DNA of 64,000 nt from an uncultured Acetobacteraceae bacterium (GCA_903924985.1 CAIYDT010000171.1:1-64000), one strand, 5' to 3'. Shown: positions 1 to 9,311, counted from the stretch's first letter. Notes: generated from the sequence alone by a model not told the origin. Program-made: numbers and translations.

Positions 1-153
1 ATCCACCCCTTGCGCCTGCCAGATACGGTCTGAAACGCGGTCCAGCCAGCACGGCGGAGGCGCGTCCATTATGTTGCGTATGGTTAAATATTATGGTGCC
101 GTCTCATGACCCCGAAACGCGATGAATAAGATGGGCTAAAGGTCTGGACATAT

Positions 154-375
154 GAATTCGACGCAGCAATCGATGCCGCCCATCGCGAAATCGCCCTGAT
201 CCAAGAATTCCGCACGCGACTAATCGCCGATGTCGTCACCGGCAAGTTCGATGTCAGCGCCGCTGCGGCGAACCTGCCAGAAATCATCGAGAACGAGCCC
301 ATCGACGATCTGGTGCAGGGCGATGACCTCGACGAAGCAATCGACGCCCCCGAGAATGAGGAGGTCGCTGCCTGA
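154..375 (+). pseudogene. hsdS: 3' remnant of type I restriction specificity subunit
   Basis: The frame ending at the TGA at 373-375 reads through a stretch typical of HsdS C-termini (FRTRLIADVVTGKFDV, then AAANLPE), the end of the central or terminal conserved helix region. The same frame has stops at 85-87 and 127-129 and no start codon before the homology, and neither other frame upstream continues an HsdS-like sequence. About the last 75 codons therefore survive; the target-recognition domains are missing from the window. Positions 1-153 show no recognisable gene. The remnant ends 2 bases before darT, so the locus looks like a former hsdM-hsdS-darT-darG-hsdR array. A sequencing error cannot be excluded, but no frameshifted continuation is visible. 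Confidence 0.6.
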
Positions 376-377
376 CC

Positions 378-1019
378 ATGCCAGCTCCGGCCCGCCCGAA
401 AATCTACCACATCGTCCACGTCGACAACCTCGCATCGATCGTCGCGGACGGTTGCCTATGGTCGGACGCGGTGATGGTTCAGCGGCAGGGCGGCACGGTC
501 ATCGGCATGGGCAGCATCAAGCAGCGCCGGCTTGGCCTCCCCGTCTCCTGCCACAACGGGCTGCGCGTCGGAGATTGCGTGCCGTTCTATTTTTGTACGC
601 GATCGATCATGCTGTATGTCATCCACTGCGCGAACCATTCCGAGCTTGCCTATCGTGGCGGCCAGCAGCCGATCGTCCATCTGGAGGCCGATCTGCACCG
701 GGTCGCGCAATGGGCGGTCGAGAACGGGCAGCGTTGGGCGTTCGCGCTGTCGAACGCGGGTGCCTACTATACCCAGTTCCGTTCGGAGTTAGCTCAGTTG
801 AACGAGATCAACTGGGATGCCGTCGCGGCGACCGACTTCCGCCCGGCGGATGTCAAGGAGTCCAAGCAGGCCGAGTTTCTGGTCGAGGACTCGTTCCCGT
901 GGCATCTTGTCGAGCGCATCGGTGTGCATTCCCAGGGATTCGCGCCTAGGGTGGCATCCGCCATGCAAGGGGCTTCGCACCGGCCACGAGTCGAAATCAG
1001 GCGAGAATGGTACTACTGA
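378..1019 (+). CDS. darT: DarT-like DNA ADP-ribosyltransferase toxin (DUF4433)
   Basis: 213-residue protein matching the DarT family in length and layout. DarT enzymes transfer ADP-ribose from NAD+ to thymidine, or guanosine in DarT2-like or related members, in single-stranded DNA and block replication. Visible family features are the N-terminal IYHIVHVDNLASIVADG motif, the NAD-binding loop region near residues 36-70 (MGSIKQRRLGLPV) and the QAEFLVED segment near residue 166, which carries the family's catalytic glutamate, followed by FPW. The ATG at 378 follows the hsdS remnant by two bases. The macrodomain antitoxin gene follows directly, the standard toxin-antitoxin order. The catalytic residues appear intact, so the toxin is likely active unless neutralised by DarG. 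Confidence 0.9.
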   Translation: MPAPARPKIYHIVHVDNLASIVADGCLWSDAVMVQRQGGTVIGMGSIKQRRLGLPVSCHNGLRVGDCVPFYFCTRSIMLYVIHCANHSELAYRGGQQPIVHLEADLHRVAQWAVENGQRWAFALSNAGAYYTQFRSELAQLNEINWDAVAATDFRPADVKESKQAEFLVEDSFPWHLVERIGVHSQGFAPRVASAMQGASHRPRVEIRREWYY

Positions 1020-1032
1020 GGGGGAGATGGCG

Positions 1033-2067
1033 ATGATCGAATTCACGACCGGCGACATCCTCAGGGCGAACGCGGAGGCGCTCGTCAACACCGTCAACTG
1101 CGTCGGCATCATGGGCCGTGGCATCGCGTTGCAGTTCAAGAATGCCTTCCCGGCGAACTTCAAAGCCTACCAGGCCGCCTGCGCGCGGGAGGACGTCCGG
1201 CCCGGCAAGATGTTTGTGTTCGAGACCGGCACCTTGGGCAACCCGAAGTTCATCGTCAATTTCCCGACCAAACGCCACTGGAAGGGCAAGAGCCGGATGG
1301 AGGATATCGAATCCGGCCTGAAGGCGCTGACCGAAGAGATCCGTGCCCGTGGCATCCGTTCCATCGCCATCCCACCTCTCGGCAGCGGTCTCGGTGGCCT
1401 GAACTGGGCCGACGTGCGCCCGCGCATCGAACACGCGCTGCGCGGCATCAACGACCTCGACGTCATCATCTTCGAACCGAACAGCGAACCGGTGCCGACG
1501 AAGTCCCGCGACGTGCCGAACATGACCGCCGGACGCGCCGCGCTTGTCGTGCTCATGCACCGCTATCTGGGCGGTCTGATGGACCCGTTCGTGACGCTGA
1601 TCGAAGTGCAGAAGCTCATGTATTTCATGCAGGAAGCGGGAGAGAACCTGCGCCTGCAATACGTCAAGCATCATTACGGTCCCTACGCGGATAATCTGCG
1701 CCACGTCCTGACGAAGATCGAAGGACATTTGGTCTCAGGCTATCACGACGGGGGCGACGCACCGAACAAGCAACTCGAACTGGTTCCGGGGGCCGTGAAA
1801 GAGGCGGAAGCCTTCCTCGCGGACGACAGCCAGACGCGGAGCCGGTTCGATCGCGTCGGCAAGCTGGTCGAAGGATTCGAGACGCCGTTCGGCCTCGAAC
1901 TGCTCGCGACCGTTCATTGGGTCGCGAGCCGAGAAAATGCGGCAAGCGCCGACGACGCGGTGACAAAGGTTTATGCCTGGAACGATCGCAAGAGGCGTTT
2001 CACGCCACGCCAGATCGGCATAGCGTTCGACACCCTTCGCGAGAACGGGTGGCTGTCGGCGGCATGA
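1033..2067 (+). CDS. darG: DarG-like macrodomain antitoxin
   Basis: The N-terminal macrodomain (about residues 1-155) has the ADP-ribose-binding signatures ALVNTVNCVGIMGRGIA and PPLGSGLGGLNW. DarG macrodomains remove ADP-ribose from DNA, and the C-terminal domain (about residues 165-345 here) binds and inhibits DarT. The open frame extends upstream to 817, inside darT. The chosen ATG at 1033 has GAGGGGAG about 7 bases upstream; the ATG at 1027 is too close to that site. The stop codon overlaps the hsdR start as ATGA at 2064-2067, so the two are probably translationally coupled. Length is normal for the family. Confidence 0.88.
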   Translation: MIEFTTGDILRANAEALVNTVNCVGIMGRGIALQFKNAFPANFKAYQAACAREDVRPGKMFVFETGTLGNPKFIVNFPTKRHWKGKSRMEDIESGLKALTEEIRARGIRSIAIPPLGSGLGGLNWADVRPRIEHALRGINDLDVIIFEPNSEPVPTKSRDVPNMTAGRAALVVLMHRYLGGLMDPFVTLIEVQKLMYFMQEAGENLRLQYVKHHYGPYADNLRHVLTKIEGHLVSGYHDGGDAPNKQLELVPGAVKEAEAFLADDSQTRSRFDRVGKLVEGFETPFGLELLATVHWVASRENAASADDAVTKVYAWNDRKRRFTPRQIGIAFDTLRENGWLSAA

Positions 2068-5066
2068 CAACCGACACCTCGGAAAAGGGCCTGGAGGCTC
2101 TCATCGTCGCGGATATGACGGGGCATGCTTCTGTTCCAGCCAGCGGTCATCCGTCCGATGAACCCTCCACCCACCAGTCCAATTGGCTCCGGGGCGAACC
2201 GAGAGATTACGACCGGGCCTGGACCGTCGATCTCGTCCAGTTCCGGGCCTTCGTCTCCGCGACCCAGCTTCCCCTGGTGGCGGCGCTCGATCTCGAAAGC
2301 GACAGCCCGACCCGCCAGAAGTTTCTGGCCCGACTGCAAGGCGAGATCGGCAAACGCGGCATCATCGATGTGCTTCGGCATGGGATCAGGCACGGCCAGT
2401 ACGACGTGGACCTTTTCTACGGCACGCCGTCGCAGGGTAATCCGAAGGCTGCCGAGCGCTTCGGACTGAACCGTTTCTCCGTCACCCGCCAGCCTCGCTA
2501 CAGCCGGGATGACACGGCCCATGCCCTGGACCTCGCGCTGTTCATCAATGGCCTGCCGGTCGCGACGTTCGAACTCAAGAACAGCCTGACCAAGCAGACT
2601 GTCGAGGACGCCGTCGAGCAATACAAGCGCGACCGCGATCCGCGCGAGAGGCTGTTCGAGTTCGGCCGCTGCATGGTCCACTTCGCGGTGGACGACACGC
2701 AGGTGATGTTCTGCACCCAGCTTAAGGGCAAAGCGTCGTGGTTCCTGCCGTTCAATAAAGGTTGGAACGACGGCGCCGGCAATCCGCCCAACCCCGGCGG
2801 CCTAAAGACGGATTATCTTTGGAAGGAGATCCTCACGCCCCTGGGCCTGACGGACATCATTGAGAACTACGCCCAGATCGTCGGACGGCGCGACCCGAAG
2901 ACCGGCCGGGTGAAGCGGGATCAATTGTTTCCGCGGTTCCACCAGCTCGACGTCGTCCGGAAGTTGCTGGCGGACGCTCGGGCGAAGGGCGCGGGACGAC
3001 GGGTGCTGATCCAGCACTCGGCGGGGTCGGGCAAGTCGAACTCAATCGCGTGGCTGGCGCATCAATTGGTGCGTCTCGCCAATGATGCCGGTCAGGTCTT
3101 CGACTCGGTGATCGTGGTGACCGACCGGCGGATTCTCGATCAACAAATTCGGGATACGATCAAGCAGTTCGCGCAGGTTGGCGCGACCGTGGGCCACGCG
3201 GAACATTCCGGCGACCTTCGCCGCTTCATCGCGGACGGCAAGAAAATCATTATCACGACGGTCCAAAAGTTTCCGTTCATACTCGATGATATCGGCTCGC
3301 AGCACCGGGATCGCCACTTCGCGATCGTGATCGACGAGGCGCATTCGAGCCAGGGCGGCAAGGCCGCCGCCGCGCTGAACGCCGCGCTGACCGGCGCGGA
3401 TGACGGAGAGGAAGACGAGACCGTCGAGGACAAGATCAACGCGATCATGGAGAGCCGGAAGATGCTCCCGAACGCGAGCTATTTCGCCTTTACCGCGACC
3501 CCAAAGAACAAGACCCTGGAGGTCTTCGGCGAGCCTTTCCCTGAAGGCGACAAAGTCAAGCATCGTCCGTTCCACAGCTACACGATGAAACAGGCGATTC
3601 AGGAGGGTTTCATCCTGGATGTGCTTCGCTATTACACGCCGGTCAACAGCTATTACCGGCTGGTCAAGACCGTTGAGGCCGACCCGGAATTCGACACCAG
3701 ACGAGCAACCAAAAAGCTCCGCCACTACGTCGAGAGCAATGACCACGCGATCCGCCTCAAGGCCGAGATCATGGTCGATCATTTTCACGAACAGGTGCTG
3801 GCCCTGAACAAGATAGGCGGACAGGCACGCGCGATGGTGGTGACATCTGGGATCGAGCGGGCCATCCAGTATTTCAAGGCCGTGAGCGCCTATCTCATCG
3901 AACGCAAGAGCCCATACCGCGCGATCGTCGCCTTCTCCGGCGAACATGAATTCGACGGTGTCAAAGTGACCGAGGCCACCCTGAACGGGTTCCCGTCGAA
4001 GGATATCGCCGATCAGATCGAGAGTGATCCGTATCGATTCCTGATCTGCGCGGACAAGTTTCAGACCGGCTATGACCAACCTCTGTTGCACACGATGTAC
4101 GTTGACAAGACACTCTCCGGCATCAAAGCGGTACAGACGTTATCACGACTCAACCGGGCGCACCCACGGAAGCACGACACGTTCGTGCTAGATTTCATGA
4201 ACGATACAGAAACGATCCGAGCGTCGTTCGAGACATTCTACCGCACAACCATCCTCAGCGACGAAACCGACCCGAACCGATTACACGACTTGAAGGCGGC
4301 GCTGGATGGCTATCAGGTCTATCAGCAGAGCCAGGTCGAGCAACTGGTCGAGGTCTACCTGGCGGGAGCAGACCGCGATCGGTTAGATCCCGTTCTGGAC
4401 GCCTGTGTGGCGTCATATAATTCCGATCTCGACGAAGATGGGCAGGTTGATTTCAAGGGCAAAGCGAAAGCCTTCACTCGGACGTATGCCTTCATCTCGT
4501 CAATTTTGCCCTTCACAAATGCTGATTGGGAGAAACTTTCAATTTTCCTGAACTTTCTTGTGCCAAAGCTGCCTGCGCCGCGCGAGGAGGACCTTTCCAA
4601 AGGCATCCTGGAAGCGATCGACATGGATAGTTACCGTGTCGAGAAGCAGGCCGCGCAGCGGGTCCTGCTGGCGGATCAGGATGCCGAAATCGAACCTGTT
4701 CCGACCGAGGGCGGCGGGCACAAGGCAGAGCCTGAGTTGGACCGGCTTTCAAACATTATCCGAGGATTCAACGATCTGTTCGGCAACATCACATGGGAGG
4801 ACGGAGACCGCATCCGGCAATTGATCACCACCGAGATACCGAACAAGGTAGCCGCCAATGCGGCATATCAGAATGCGATGCAAAATTCCGACAAACAGAA
4901 CGCGCGCATCGAGCACGACAAGGCGCTGGGGAGCGTCATTATCGGATTGATGAAGGACGATACAGAGTTGTTCAAACAGTTCAGCGACAACCCTGAATTC
5001 AAGCGATGGCTGGCGGACGCGGTTTTTTCGGCGACATACGACCAACCAGCCAACCACGCTTCCTGA
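2064..5066 (+). CDS. hsdR: Type I restriction endonuclease subunit R
   Basis: 1000-residue HsdR, the ATP-dependent translocase and nuclease subunit of type I restriction enzymes. The N-terminal PD-(D/E)XK nuclease is visible as LPVATFELKN near residues 164-173. The helicase motor has Walker A AGSGKS near 320 and a DEAH box (VIDEAHSS) near 424, then FTATPKNK (motif III). The frame is open from 1917, but the ATG at 2064 overlaps the darG stop, gives a usual family length and removes a leader without homology. No hsdM is visible in the window and hsdS is only a remnant, so this subunit is an orphan here unless a second S and M act in trans or hsdM lies to the left. It ends convergently with the phage tail genes. 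Confidence 0.9.
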   Translation: MTTDTSEKGLEALIVADMTGHASVPASGHPSDEPSTHQSNWLRGEPRDYDRAWTVDLVQFRAFVSATQLPLVAALDLESDSPTRQKFLARLQGEIGKRGIIDVLRHGIRHGQYDVDLFYGTPSQGNPKAAERFGLNRFSVTRQPRYSRDDTAHALDLALFINGLPVATFELKNSLTKQTVEDAVEQYKRDRDPRERLFEFGRCMVHFAVDDTQVMFCTQLKGKASWFLPFNKGWNDGAGNPPNPGGLKTDYLWKEILTPLGLTDIIENYAQIVGRRDPKTGRVKRDQLFPRFHQLDVVRKLLADARAKGAGRRVLIQHSAGSGKSNSIAWLAHQLVRLANDAGQVFDSVIVVTDRRILDQQIRDTIKQFAQVGATVGHAEHSGDLRRFIADGKKIIITTVQKFPFILDDIGSQHRDRHFAIVIDEAHSSQGGKAAAALNAALTGADDGEEDETVEDKINAIMESRKMLPNASYFAFTATPKNKTLEVFGEPFPEGDKVKHRPFHSYTMKQAIQEGFILDVLRYYTPVNSYYRLVKTVEADPEFDTRRATKKLRHYVESNDHAIRLKAEIMVDHFHEQVLALNKIGGQARAMVVTSGIERAIQYFKAVSAYLIERKSPYRAIVAFSGEHEFDGVKVTEATLNGFPSKDIADQIESDPYRFLICADKFQTGYDQPLLHTMYVDKTLSGIKAVQTLSRLNRAHPRKHDTFVLDFMNDTETIRASFETFYRTTILSDETDPNRLHDLKAALDGYQVYQQSQVEQLVEVYLAGADRDRLDPVLDACVASYNSDLDEDGQVDFKGKAKAFTRTYAFISSILPFTNADWEKLSIFLNFLVPKLPAPREEDLSKGILEAIDMDSYRVEKQAAQRVLLADQDAEIEPVPTEGGGHKAEPELDRLSNIIRGFNDLFGNITWEDGDRIRQLITTEIPNKVAANAAYQNAMQNSDKQNARIEHDKALGSVIIGLMKDDTELFKQFSDNPEFKRWLADAVFSATYDQPANHAS

Positions 5067-5086
5067 GCATGGACCAGATCGAGACG

Positions 5087-5467
5087 TTACGGCCAAACGG
5101 CCGCGGCACCGAAACCCCCGGCTAATACCGCCTGAGGTTGATCCGTTATCAGAACGGGATCGATCCGCATCTTAAACACATAATCGCTGACCTTCCCGTC
5201 CGATCGCGTCGCGGTCAGCAGCAAGGTGTAGCAGCGCGTCGGCTGTCCCGCGGCGAGCGTGAAGCTCACAATCCCGGAGGCAAACCCCAGAGCGGAGATC
5301 GTAAGCTCGCCGGTGCCCGAAGGTGCAGCCGCGAGCGACAACGAACTCAGCACCTGCGCATCGAGCGGGTCGATTTCGTGGCGATATCCCTTGACCGCAG
5401 TTGGGAATTTCGGCGCAAGCCAGATTGGCTCTCGACCGACCGGAACGCCGCGAAGCGAGCCATTCAT
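5087..5467 (-). CDS. Small phage virion-associated protein, distal tail end
   Basis: 126 residues with no motif I can assign with certainty. The sequence is rich in beta-strand-forming residues and ends near a region resembling phage fibre-tail adaptor proteins of Acetobacteraceae prophages (a TLLLTATRSDGKVSDYVFKM stretch). It is the last gene of the tail cluster, one base after the fibre gene at 5469. A structural or adaptor role is inferred from position only. It ends about 20 bases from the convergent hsdR gene. Confidence 0.55.
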   Translation of the reverse strand: MNGSLRGVPVGREPIWLAPKFPTAVKGYRHEIDPLDAQVLSSLSLAAAPSGTGELTISALGFASGIVSFTLAAGQPTRCYTLLLTATRSDGKVSDYVFKMRIDPVLITDQPQAVLAGGFGAAAVWP

Positions 5468-5468
5468 G

Positions 5469-6338
5469 TTACCACCTCACGATAATCAAGCCGGCCGCGC
5501 CCGCCGCACCGTTGTATGGCGTCGTGCCCGAGGTGCCGCTTCCGGCTCCGGACGCTCCGCCGCCCGGAAACCGCCCCGCGTTGCCGGTGGTGCCTGAGTT
5601 CACGATGCCGCCAGACAACGGACCGTCGCCGCCATAACCGCCGAGGTTGCCGACATAGCCGCTCTGATTCGCCATGCCCGAGCCGCCGTCGCCGCCATAC
5701 AGGTTCAAATCACCGCCGGAACCGACGCCCGCGAGGTTGCCAAGCCCGGGCGAGGTGGGTGAGTTGAGCGGATTGATCACACCGCCAGTCGCGCTGACGG
5801 TGGTGAACCCGCTCCCGGCAAAACTCGAAGCCGCGCCATTGGTCGGCGCTGCCCCGCCCGTGGTCCCGGCCGTGCCACCCGCCCCGATCGTGACCGTGAT
5901 CGATGCCCCCGGCGTCAGACCGGTCAGCCGCTTCCGCGCGTAACCGCCGCCCGAACCGCCGCCGCCGGCGATGCCGCTGACCGAGGCCCAGGAACCCGAG
6001 CCGCCTGCCCAGACCTCGACCTCCAACGAGGTCACCCCGCTCGGCACCGTCCACGTCCCCGAGCTGGTGATGTTTTGTACGCCGTGCGGAACCGCGCCGA
6101 TCAACGCCTTGATCGCCAACAGGACCTGATTGAACACGGTCCCGGTCGTGTCAGCGGTAATGCTCGCCGCCGACAGGATCGACATCAGTTCTTCCTGGAT
6201 CATGTTGACGAACCAGTAGCGGACGCGCGTTGCAGGCGAGATGCCCGGCACCGCTGGCCCGAAATACCCGGTCGTTCCGGTCAACGCCGGAGGCGACGGC
6301 AGCGTGGCAACCGCCGTCGGGTCAATGATTCTTTGCAT
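5469..6338 (-). CDS. Phage tail fibre protein with glycine-rich tip
   Basis: 289 residues. The N-terminal half contains a short linker and helical region. From about residue 100 the pattern GTWTVPSGVTSLEVEVW followed by long Gly/Ser/Thr-rich runs is typical of glycine-rich receptor-binding tips of tail fibres, in which polyglycine strands form the adhesive surface. It lies directly downstream of the gp48-like baseplate gene, where Mu-like phages encode fibres. Expected role: host-receptor contact at the tail tip. The receptor cannot be read from the sequence. Confidence 0.75.
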   Translation of the reverse strand: MQRIIDPTAVATLPSPPALTGTTGYFGPAVPGISPATRVRYWFVNMIQEELMSILSAASITADTTGTVFNQVLLAIKALIGAVPHGVQNITSSGTWTVPSGVTSLEVEVWAGGSGSWASVSGIAGGGGSGGGYARKRLTGLTPGASITVTIGAGGTAGTTGGAAPTNGAASSFAGSGFTTVSATGGVINPLNSPTSPGLGNLAGVGSGGDLNLYGGDGGSGMANQSGYVGNLGGYGGDGPLSGGIVNSGTTGNAGRFPGGGASGAGSGTSGTTPYNGAAGAAGLIIVRW

Positions 6339-6350
6339 GAAGTGTCCCGA

Positions 6351-6947
6351 TCAGGAGAAAACGAAAAGGACCAACGTCCCGGCCGGCGCGTCTTGGGTGA
6401 TGCGGCATACCAGCTCGCCGGCGTCATAGGTTTCCAGCGGATCGTCCACGCTGGACTCTTCGACTGAGAAATAGAAAGTCGTGATCTGCGGCGCGCTCAC
6501 CTGCCAGATGAACGCCCACTCCGGTTCGAGCAGGGGTTCGTCGCAAGGCATGTCCACGGTGTACGGCGAGAACTCGGTAATGGTGATCGTGAATCCGAGC
6601 GCCGCCGCCAGGGTAATGAAATACGCAGCGGTCAACGCACCCCGCGCGCCGAACTTGGCCTGAACCGCGGCCTGGCGCTGCTGGATCGAGGGGTTCGGTG
6701 CTGTGCACGGATCAGGCAGGCCGAGCGAGTTCTCCCACTCCACCAGCAGGTTTTGCGTCGTTGCCGGGCTGGCGTCGATCAGCACCTGTGCCGCCGCCGC
6801 CGTGTTGCGCGTCCAGGACGGCGCCAGCGCGCCAGCCAGCGCCGAAAGGTTCGATCCGGGATCGTTGCGCCAGACCCGGCCTCGCGGCATGAGGCGCAAC
6901 AGCGCGGCCTGGAAGTCCGCATCGCTCAAAGCGGGAGGCGTGGCCAT
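6351..6947 (-). CDS. Mu gp48-like tail protein (DUF2313/YmfQ family)
   Basis: 198 residues starting MATPPALSDADFQ, with the family's N-terminal LLRLMPRGRVWR signature and LGFTITITEF near the middle. YmfQ/gp48 proteins form part of the baseplate wedge in Mu-like contractile tails. The open frame runs on to 7790, but the ATG at 6945-6947 overlaps the stop of the upstream baseplate J gene by one base (TGATG), and everything upstream is shadow of that gene. Confidence 0.85.
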   Translation of the reverse strand: MATPPALSDADFQAALLRLMPRGRVWRNDPGSNLSALAGALAPSWTRNTAAAAQVLIDASPATTQNLLVEWENSLGLPDPCTAPNPSIQQRQAAVQAKFGARGALTAAYFITLAAALGFTITITEFSPYTVDMPCDEPLLEPEWAFIWQVSAPQITTFYFSVEESSVDDPLETYDAGELVCRITQDAPAGTLVLFVFS

Positions 6948-8074
6948 CAGGTGTACGTCACCGTTCCGAGGGTGAACAAATATCCAACCGTCGAGACGAT
7001 CGGCCACGACGAGGGCGAGGTCACCGCGAAGGACGGCAACCCGCCGATCGCCGTCACGGCCGCCGCAACGTCGCTTTGCTCGATCGAAACGGTCGCGAGC
7101 GGCGAGTCCTTTTGCAGGAACAGCGTTGTCAGCGCGGCCGAGACCTGGGCCTGTTGGGGCGTCGAAATGCCGGTCAGACCTTGCAGCGTGAACGATTGCG
7201 CCGTCGCGATCGGCGCCACCGCGTAGACGATCGGCGTCACCGGCCGGAGCGGGTATATGTAGTTCGCCACCGCGAGCTGATCGCCGCTCGCCGCGATATC
7301 GCGGGTCTCCAGCGAGGCGACGCCGTTCGAGCCTTGCGGAAAACCGCCGTGCGCGGCCTCGGACACGTCCATCATGAAGAACACGGTGACCGCGCCGGGG
7401 ATCAGCGGCACCGGGGGCACCCAGGCGCGTGTGACGCCCGGAACCTCCAAGGCCCAGGTCACATAATCGGCCTGGTTGCCGCCGTGGGGCGGCGCACCGT
7501 AGCTCTCCAGCATCCGCGCGTTCAGCGATCCATCGAGTTCCAGGTCGGTGCCTCCGGTGATCGGCCCGCTGGCCGCGCCGTTGGAGCCGATGCCCTCGAT
7601 CACGGACGCGAACGCCAGCGGCGTGCCGCTGTCCGTGTTGCCGTTCGATCCTGCCACCAGCGCCGTCACCGTCACCGTGACCGTGCCGCCAATTCCGACC
7701 GTCGCGGCGGCGCCGGTGATGTACTGGACGCCGTCGTTGCGATTGCAGACAGTGCTGGCCGGAAGGGGCGAATTGACCACCCCAGACCACGTCGCCGGTC
7801 CCGAGGCATAGGTCGGGGCCTCACGCAGCACCGGAGTCGGCGCCAGCGCAGCCCAGCCTTCCAGGTATTCGCCTGTCGCGGTGAATGGCGTCGATTGAAG
7901 GGAAATCCAGTCAAGATAGCCGTCGTGCAGATAGGCCATGCCCGCGACGACCCAGGCCAGGACGCGCAGCACCGCGCGCCGCAGAAACCCGTCCGCGTTC
8001 GGCAGGTCCGAGGCCGTGATGTCCTGCATCGCCAGCGCACGCAGTTGCGTGAGCGTGTTCCGTGGATAAGGCAC
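6947..8074 (-). CDS. Baseplate J/gp47 family protein
   Basis: 375 residues of the Baseplate_J family (Mu gp47, P2 gpJ), the main baseplate wedge component of contractile tails. Family hallmarks are the helical N-terminus, a central ATVGIGGTVTVTVTALVAGS beta segment and the C-terminal region containing PLRPVTP. It sits between gp46- and gp48-like genes, the Mu order. Starts 3 bases after the gp46 stop and overlaps the downstream start by one base. Confidence 0.9.
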   Translation of the reverse strand: MPYPRNTLTQLRALAMQDITASDLPNADGFLRRAVLRVLAWVVAGMAYLHDGYLDWISLQSTPFTATGEYLEGWAALAPTPVLREAPTYASGPATWSGVVNSPLPASTVCNRNDGVQYITGAAATVGIGGTVTVTVTALVAGSNGNTDSGTPLAFASVIEGIGSNGAASGPITGGTDLELDGSLNARMLESYGAPPHGGNQADYVTWALEVPGVTRAWVPPVPLIPGAVTVFFMMDVSEAAHGGFPQGSNGVASLETRDIAASGDQLAVANYIYPLRPVTPIVYAVAPIATAQSFTLQGLTGISTPQQAQVSAALTTLFLQKDSPLATVSIEQSDVAAAVTAIGGLPSFAVTSPSSWPIVSTVGYLFTLGTVTYT

Positions 8075-8077
8075 CGA

Positions 8078-8545
8078 TCAGGACCCCCGTGCCCAGACGT
8101 AGGAAAAGACGTTGGCCTGACCGTTTGCGATAATCGTGACCGTCGCACCGATCCCCCCTGGGCCGGTAAAGAATGTGGTGGCCCCCACGGCCGAGGCCAC
8201 GCCATCGGTAATCATCCAGCCATGGCAGCGAATGATTTCATCGCGTAACCAGTTCAGGGTCTCTTGCGTGCGCGGGCGCGCGAACGCCTGGTAGAGCTTC
8301 GAGCCGATCCGATCCTTGGCGATCGCCGGCAGCGCCGGGTCCTCCAGCGCCGAATAGGTGTCGAACCAGACACCCGCCGGATCGGTGCCGTAGACCACGC
8401 CGCCAGGGTCCGCCTGGGCGTCGGTAAACATGCTGATCAGCGAGGCCGTTTCCAGGTCGTGCCCGGTTTCCAACGCGCCGGACGGCAGCATGTTGAGGTC
8501 GCCGGTCCCCGTCGTCGGGTCCCAGACGATACGGACGTCGCCCAT
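8078..8545 (-). CDS. Mu gp46-like baseplate protein
   Basis: 155 residues matching the phage GP46 family, a gpW/gp25-like baseplate wedge component. The protein begins MGDVRIVWDPTTGTGDL and carries the SLISMFTDAQAD segment typical of the family. It lies between the spike protein (gp45) and gp47 genes, one base from the former, as in Mu. Confidence 0.85.
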   Translation of the reverse strand: MGDVRIVWDPTTGTGDLNMLPSGALETGHDLETASLISMFTDAQADPGGVVYGTDPAGVWFDTYSALEDPALPAIAKDRIGSKLYQAFARPRTQETLNWLRDEIIRCHGWMITDGVASAVGATTFFTGPGGIGATVTIIANGQANVFSYVWARGS

Positions 8546-8546
8546 C

Positions 8547-9098
8547 TCAGGTTCCCCCAGTCGGCGGCGTGTTGTTCGCCGGGTGCCTATGGCCTTGCAG
8601 GGTCACCGAATCCCCGCTGCCCGCGCCGGCCGTCACCGATCCGGTCACCGAGAGATTGCCGTTGAGCGTGAAGTTCCCGGTGTGAGCGACGTTGCCGCTC
8701 ACCAGAATCCCGCCCGCCGTCAGGTGGATCGTCTGCCCCTGCGCATACAACCCGGCATCGCCCGGCGCCGCGCCGGTCATGCGATAGGACTGGTGATTGC
8801 TCGCGACGACGACGGCCTTCGACCGGTCGCCGTCGAGGAACGCCACATGCAGGTCCGCGCCAATCGGCGGCGCGCTGAAAAACCCGTGATGATAAAGGAT
8901 CGGAATGTTGTCGCGGATCGAAAGCGCGTCGAGTTGCGCCTGCACCGTCTGCACCGCGCCGCTGTCGTTGACGTTCAGCGTGGACCGCCCGAGCGCGAAA
9001 TGCGTGCCCTTCCGCTGCATCAGCCCCGCAATCTGCCGTTGCTGATGCGCACAGATGCGTTCAAGCTGGGCGACTCTGGCTTCAAGTGCCGCCGTCAT
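8547..9098 (-). CDS. Mu gp45-like baseplate spike protein V
   Basis: 183 residues. An N-terminal coiled coil (about 1-30, LEARVAQLERICAHQQ) is followed by an OB-fold region and a C-terminal beta-helical part with repeating TG/NG turns (HTGNFTLNGNLSVTGSV) ending in QGHRHPANN. This is the membrane-piercing spike of Mu-like contractile tails, and the His-X-His near the end may bind a metal ion at the apex. The gp44-like hub expected next is instead about 2.3 kb away, because the caspase gene is inserted in opposite orientation. Confidence 0.88.
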   Translation of the reverse strand: MTAALEARVAQLERICAHQQRQIAGLMQRKGTHFALGRSTLNVNDSGAVQTVQAQLDALSIRDNIPILYHHGFFSAPPIGADLHVAFLDGDRSKAVVVASNHQSYRMTGAAPGDAGLYAQGQTIHLTAGGILVSGNVAHTGNFTLNGNLSVTGSVTAGAGSGDSVTLQGHRHPANNTPPTGGT

Positions 9099-9311
9099 CG
9101 AATGAAGCCTCCAACCAGAATTTCAGCACATGGGTTTGACAGGTCGCCGACGATCGTTATCTCGGCTACCCAAGCCTGATCCCGATTAGCTCGGGCCTCC
9201 TCGGAGGGACGGCTTTGGGTGATTTTGCGACTGTCTCTTTCGAGGCGCAAAATACAACCGCGCCGGTGGCAGGTCGTCACGACGTCGCCGGCAAGGGGAG
9301 TCTTCAGCATC

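Noticed and set aside
781-815. TTAGCTCAGTTG resembling a tRNA D arm
   Set aside because: Lies inside the darT coding sequence; no acceptor or anticodon stem can be built.
817-1032. Upstream extension of the darG frame
   Set aside because: Overlaps darT fully, while the ATG at 1033 has a good ribosome site and starts the macrodomain.
1-5100. Left attachment site (copy of tRNA-Phe 3' end)
   Set aside because: No stretch resembling the tRNA 3' half was found by eye; the site is probably outside the window.
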